This document shows, piece after piece, positions 58,855 through 64,000 of a stretch of 64,000 bases of DNA. The stretch covers positions 8,423,001 to 8,487,000 of the forward strand of contig NC_135200.1 in the NCBI RefSeq assembly GCF_050948175.1, written 5' to 3'. Each line of letters starts with the position of its first letter. Position 1 is the stretch's first letter. The translations under genes were made by a program, and so were the position numbers. A model generated the notes under the pieces. It saw only the letters and a list, made by a program, of their open reading frames with translations, did no database searches and was not told the origin of the DNA. The stretch comes from Xylocopa sonorina (taxonomy: Eukaryota; Arthropoda; Insecta; Hymenoptera; Apidae).

Positions 58855-61600
58855 AGTAGGATTCACCTGTTGTTTTTCCAGTCGGACGTATCACGATCGT
58901 GCCTTTGGTTCCTCCCCTCGTTCTTCGACTTGGACGACGTCTACTGGGAAAATCGAGCAGCGCCTGCTAACTTACATAAGCATGTTCCCATCGATAGATC
59001 GACTGGCCCTTTTATCAGTTCTCTCATTCGCCTCGATTCACCATTTCGAGGCACTCCCACGCCTAAATAATATCCGTGGATCCCTGACTCTCTGATTTGA
59101 GTATGTGATTAACAATAAATAGAAGTACATACCATATGGTTAACTTAATTCATTGTGTAAAACGTACCTTTGGGCTGAAACCCCACAGTGGTCCACCTCG
59201 ACGCTACCAGGGGGAAGTTGAGAACTCGCAACGAACAGTTCCAGCTCCTCCCCGACGTCAGGGGTCTCCTGAAATTAAGATTTGCGGTGTTGTAACGAGA
59301 GATTATTATTATTTAAACGAGGGAGAGAGCCTCGAAGTTGTAAATCGAAGTGAAAAGTCAATCAGGGGTGTTCTATCTGTTGATATCAGACATACTTACA
59401 TAAGTAGGTCGGCAAGATAGGCGACGTTCGCTCTTCTCGGTAGACGTCGTACAAGTCGAAGAATGCGGTCGATAATACGGAAGTAGAGCAATATAGGAAA
59501 AAAGTTTATCATAATTATATAAATATATATATGTAATAATCGATTTCTATTCCGTCGCGTAAATGATTACTGTATATAGATAGCCTAATTAAACACTCTT
59601 GGTAGGTCTATGTTTCGCGTCGCATCGTACATAGCCCACGTTATAATGATTTCTCTCGTGAGGAAACGATATTTAAGGAAAATGCAATTATACCAAATAG
59701 TCGGGCTCGGTTCAGCCGTGCGGCGAATCGAATCACTCGATGGACGAGCACAAGAGCTGCGAACCGACCGATAAAAATTTGTATCTACTAATCGTCATAC
59801 CGTTCTCCCCCTTTTTCCATTGTCTTCTCACGTTTGCCTCTATTTCCTTCTACCTATTCCGTTCTTGCCCTTCGTCGCTCACGGTATAGCCATTCTCGTT
59901 TGCATCGCTGATGCACAGCAAAACGTACACGAGTGTATCCTTCCCTCTTCTGCCCGTTACTTTCTTCTCGTATCCCTCTCCTCGTATTTCTCTCCCCGCC
60001 TTTAACTCCTTTCCGTTTGTGTCTCTCTTTTTAAATCTCACCGTATTTATTTTTTTTTGTAGCGAGAACAGCCGCGTGCGAATCGACATGCGCTTGTCGA
60101 AAGTCGAGCTTGAAAACTTACTCGGGGTGTTTTCCGTTTCGTTCTCTTTTTAAGTACGGTTGTAATTTAAGTCCCCTCTGCGACTATACGCGTTTATGCA
60201 TGCGTCGTGCGCGACACGTTTTAGTTCGAATAAAGGTGTACAGGTGTTGACTTGTAATTTTCAGCCGCGCAACGGTTTAGTTGCTCGTGCGGACGATTGA
60301 GCAGATTAAGTTCGCGCGAGCAACCGATTCCGTCTCGCGACTAGTAATTCTGAGAGCAACGCCTAACTTCTTGAATTGCATGCGAACACACGTTTCGTCG
60401 AGATCGGCAGGAAATAATATCTGTGCATGGTATCGTTCGCACAACATATACACGTGTAAAGGAAGGACAGAAATATTTCTATGTTTCGATCATCGAGACG
60501 ATGGTGTCGATGCGGAGGAATTCGCGGTGCCGTCGTGGTTGCACCCGCGAATTCGTTTCGCGAACTAAACGATCGGGGCAACTCCAGCCCCGTAATTTTA
60601 AGATTAAGAATGCTCGCGGTTTTTAACGCGGATGCGTCTTCTAATATTAAATTGACATATGTACTTGCGAATGCCGAAGAATGTGCGAACCACATTATAC
60701 GTTAAACAATACGCGTGTAAATATCGAAATATTGAGAACATTAACTAGTTAGTGATTACGCTCGAGGCTTAAGAGATATCGATAAAAATATTCGCGAAAT
60801 TTTGTATATTTTACTCGTCCCTTGTTTCGACAGTGTATTTATTGCGGGATATCGGAATGATTTCTTCTTTTTTTCTTTTTCTTTCTTTTTTAACGTGATA
60901 TTAATATTACGAGAATCAAAACGTACGCTAGCTTTCGTTCTCATTTAAGATACACGGAAGACACCCCCAGTAATTTCGCTCTGAATCGGTGTTTCTTTGT
61001 TTCTGTAAAAAAAAAAAAGATTTAAGGGAAATTAATAATTTCTTGAACAGTACATTCCTTCGTAATCTTTTCTCTTTTCATAGTTACTAGCTCGTTTGAC
61101 TCGTGGGTACATTACTCATTACGACCTTAACATCTCGGATATTAAAGATCCGGTTCCGGATAGTCCGATCTACGTAGATTAGTTCAACGTTGTTCGAGAA
61201 ATGCTAAAAAAGAAAAAAAAAAATACATAGAGAAATATCGAGCGGATCGTCGAAACGAATTTTCGACGTTCGAAAGCAAAACGGGAAACGCTGTTTCAGA
61301 TCTTTAAAACGTTTCCACGTCGATGTAGCGCAAATCTGTCGGTGATGTCTGCGTAAGAAAACAAAAAAAAAAAAGTATATGCCACGTAAACGATAAAGAT
61401 CTATTTATTAAAGAGGCGAAATGCGTTTGAATCTTTGCAGTGAAATTTTTTCCTGATTCGTTTGAAAGAATTTAAGCTACGGAGTAATTATTATAGCGCA
61501 CGTGTATATGATTATGTTGTATCCTTGTTTAAACTTTGCCTATGAATAAGAATATACCATATCGAAATGCAAATAAAACGATTGCCGATTTTTATTCGAT
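58855..61600 (+). other. Putative RREB1 3' untranslated region
   Basis: This non-coding, array-free sequence follows the stop. Plus-strand AATAAA hexamers occur at 59114-59119, 60229-60234 and 61572-61577, offering short, medium and long 3' ends. It becomes increasingly A/T-rich with poly-A and poly-T runs (for example about 61007-61018 and 61209-61222), typical of insect 3' UTRs. The end point is inferred from the last hexamer before the opposing gene's signals. Confidence 0.5.
61572..61596. terminator. Opposed polyadenylation hexamers between convergent genes
   Basis: AATAAA on the plus strand at 61572-61577 faces AATAAA on the minus strand (TTTATT at 61591-61596). They lie between a gene transcribed rightward (RREB1) and one transcribed leftward. 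A second minus-strand hexamer is at 61674-61679 and others are at 62439-62444 and 63000-63005, so actual 3' ends may differ. Confidence 0.45.
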
Positions 61601-63437
61601 TATCTCTGAATAGAAAGAAATAACGGAAACCGGAACAGGAAGCAACGAACATACACGGAGCCCTTTCCACAATTTTATTTCCCGTCGAATGCTATAATAT
61701 TTCACTAATAGTAACGTCCAGTAAATGATATCATTAAAATAATAAATTATTAGGAGCAACCAAGCATATATCGCTATGTACATATAAATATTACACATCT
61801 CACTAATCTGCGTTCTACTATTAAAACGCTGTCGACGAAATAGCGTCGAATGCCGATATAAGAAAGACTCGCTTGCATTTCTATATATTTACCCCCGTAC
61901 CCCTTCCGTTCTCATTTAAAACCTGCACCTCCGCTTTCCAGGTCACTCTCGAGAGACATATATTGTCGAGGGAGAGTGACTTATCCGTTTCAACGTCTGC
62001 CTACAAAACGTTAATTCCGCTCTGCCACGATTATATAAACGTGTGCGTTTAACAAGAGACACTTAACTATTAGATCGATCAAACAACACCGATGAGCTCG
62101 TATGGAGCTTTCTATTAAAAGATTTCAATCTTAAACGTTTAAAGTAGCAACGAGTATATTCACTAGTACGGTGCATTTAACCCCTTGCCTTACGATTTTC
62201 TTCTCGCATCGTTGTTGAATACAAAAAAGAAAGAACACGCAATTTGTGTAGACAAATCTCGTGGTTTTAAATGTGATAAACTGAAATTATAACATTATCG
62301 TGAATATAACTTGCGTTTGTCACCGCTGTGCCACATTTCATTTGACAAGCGTGACAGGATAGTGCAAGGCAAGCGGTTACAACGTCCGTGGATCTTCCGT
62401 CAATCGCTTCGTGAATTACAAACAACCGTATGAGAAGATTTATTGGTCACGTTTCTTTCATTCTTTTTTTTTTTCTTTTTTTTTCATGTGGAAAACACGA
62501 ACGGTGTATATCTATGAATATAGATGTATCAATTAAACGGATTCGAAAGTAGCGCGTGAGCCGTGCTCTAGTCTCGATCGTTTCTAGATCCATCATGCGG
62601 AAGATCGTTTTATGATCGACGCGCGTCGTCATCCTACTACAAAATCTCTGTTCGATACGTTACAAACGATCCTAAATAAATCATCTTAAGTATTTAACGT
62701 TTAATGTATACGTAATGGAGAAAAACATGATGTGCATGCATATACGTGTGTACGTCAGTAGAATATGATACACGTTAGATCGATTGGAAACTTCTGATTA
62801 AGAAGAATAACTACGAGCAATGAAAAAGCGGACAAAACACGGAAGCGGTTTACGAAAGTACTACTACACATATGTACACGTATCGCAGCGCTTTCTGACT
62901 CGACGATAAAAGCGATTTTTATCCGGTTGACAAACTTGTACAGCAGAACTCCATTTATCCGAGTCTCATTTGTTCGAATCGATTACTGCTGCTTGAGCTT
63001 TTATTTAAACTGCAAATCCTTTGTCATTGATCCTTAAATGCCAATATGTTTCAAGTGAACGAACAACTTTCCTTCTTCGGTAATTAAACTCCGTCCAAAT
63101 GTACTGCAATCTTAATGTTAGTAACCAAAAAATGTGCAAACATATATATGTTTAAATTTAGTTGTTTAAATGGTTTCGCGCGCATCTCTCTAACCTGTGC
63201 AGATAACTCGATTTCTACTGTACTTTTCGAATCATCATTTCTTTTTTTTTTCCTTTTTTTTTATCATTTTCTCGTGTCGTTTTTGTATAAACAAATCAAT
63301 AGCACTTTTTTTGTTAGGCATTCTCCACATACAGATAACATCCATTCTATATGCACTCGTAAATAAATTTAACGAAGAGATTGAATAATTAATGACGGTA
63401 TTAGGTCGCGTTGGGATCACCAACCGCAGAAATCATG
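61601..63437 (-). other. Putative 3' UTR or intergenic spacer of the minus-strand gene
   Basis: This is A/T-rich sequence without tandem arrays or credible ORFs, lying downstream of the minus-strand stop codon. It has homopolymer runs at about 62464-62484 and 63240-63262. Minus-strand AATAAA candidates are at 63000-63005, 62439-62444 and 61674-61679. Which is used is not visible from sequence. Confidence 0.4.
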
Positions 63438-63923
63438 CTACAGTATGTCGTTCACTTGTAACCCGGGATCCGGCTGTGTTATGTTGCTCATCGTGAACTC
63501 GAACGGTTCCACGTCCTTCATCTCGTCTTCGATTTTCACAGCGGCACCGCTTATGTCTACCGGAGCGTTGTTGCAAACTACGTTCGCCGTGTTCAACGCG
63601 TCGTCCTCCGTTTTTATATCCTGCTTCATTGTGAACGCTTGTTTCTTCGGCTTTGTTTCTCTCTTCGTGTCCGTCCTCTCCCTTTCGTACATGAAAGTCT
63701 TCCGTTTCCTTCTCATAGGCTTGCACACCTTCTTGTACAGCACGTTCATCTCTTTTATTCTACTCGTCGGTATCGTCCAGTCCATCTCCTTGGACGTTGT
63801 GTCGGAGTTGCGTGTAGGATCCATCGTACTTTCGTACTCAGGGATCTCTAGTCCCAATTTTTTCATAACGCTGATCATTATCTCGTCGACATTGCCGTTG
63901 ATTATTAAGTCCGCCTTTTTGTC
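63438..63923 (-). CDS. Last coding exon of an unrecognised nuclear-looking protein
   Basis: On the minus strand an acceptor ATTTTAG at 63924-63930 is followed by an open frame from 63923 to TAG at 63438-63440, giving 161 residues starting DKKADLIINGNVDEI. The 68-nt intron upstream (63924-63991, donor GTTAGT) is typical of insects and joins in phase 0 to an exon cut by the window edge. Visible features are a basic cluster RRKRKT at about residues 71-76 of this exon, acidic stretches, and two SUMO-type consensus sites (IKTE near 104 and VKIE near 130). I recognise no domain. It looks like the C-terminal tail of a nuclear regulatory or repair protein, but that is inference. Confidence 0.75.
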   Translation of the reverse strand, partial: DKKADLIINGNVDEIMISVMKKLGLEIPEYESTMDPTRNSDTTSKEMDWTIPTSRIKEMNVLYKKVCKPMRRKRKTFMYERERTDTKRETKPKKQAFTMKQDIKTEDDALNTANVVCNNAPVDISGAAVKIEDEMKDVEPFEFTMSNITQPDPGLQVNDIL

Positions 63924-63991
63924 CTAAAATGATGCATCCTCTAATTTTTAATTGCGATCATGCATGGATATGGATCGTTAAGTATACTAAC

Positions 63992-64000
63992 CGTGGCTAT
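63992..64000 (-). CDS. 3' end of the preceding exon of the same minus-strand gene (partial)
   Basis: Nine nucleotides (Ile-Ala-Thr) precede the donor GTTAGT, whose reverse complement is at 63986-63991. The reading frame continues in phase 0 into the exon ending at 63923. The exon continues beyond the window, so nothing more can be said. Confidence 0.6.

Noticed and set aside
59136..59420. 94-residue frame downstream of the RREB1 stop
   Set aside because: No recognisable domain; lies in the likely 3' UTR without splice signals linking it to the coding exons.

Overview
The window is insect chromosomal DNA. CpG-rich composition, TCGA-rich spacers, short introns and a large Ras-responsive element-binding protein suggest a hymenopteran, probably a bee; that placement is inference, because no species-diagnostic sequence was searched. 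Only two genes can be supported. Most of the window is non-coding, and most long open frames in it are by-products of tandem repeats or of stop-poor, CpG-rich DNA.

The main gene, on the plus strand, is the insect orthologue of vertebrate RREB1 (Drosophila hindsight/pebbled), a large multi-C2H2 zinc-finger transcription factor. I reconstruct four coding exons with matching phases: a 19-nt exon with the start codon (35544-35562), a 74-nt exon (52253-52326), a 4368-nt exon (52936-57303) and a terminal exon (58285-58854). Joined they encode 1676 residues with 16 recognisable fingers, a CtBP-type PLDLS motif, an acidic segment and a 13-lysine run. The leader and promoter probably lie at about 34.4-35.5 kb, a CpG- and GAGA-rich stretch. 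Positions 1-34.4 kb are upstream sequence and 35.6-52.3 kb is intron 1.

At the right edge a second gene enters on the minus strand (63438-63923 plus the 9-nt end of an upstream exon at 63992-64000). It encodes the C-terminal 164 residues of an unrecognised, basic, probably nuclear protein with two SUMO-type motifs. The two genes converge, and opposing AATAAA signals lie within 25 nt of each other at 61572-61596.

The non-coding DNA has a striking architecture: more than thirty local tandem arrays, mostly with a private monomer of roughly 50-280 bp in two to seven copies, alternating with unique sequence. Other notable items are a dispersed element built on a 16-bp palindrome (three copies with 3, 5 and 1 palindromes), a 400-bp fold-back element in RREB1 intron 3, a frame-preserving 120-bp array filling intron 2, and a frameshifted C2H2 zinc-finger relic near 18.1 kb. 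No tRNA, rRNA, CRISPR array or transposase/reverse transcriptase gene was recognised.
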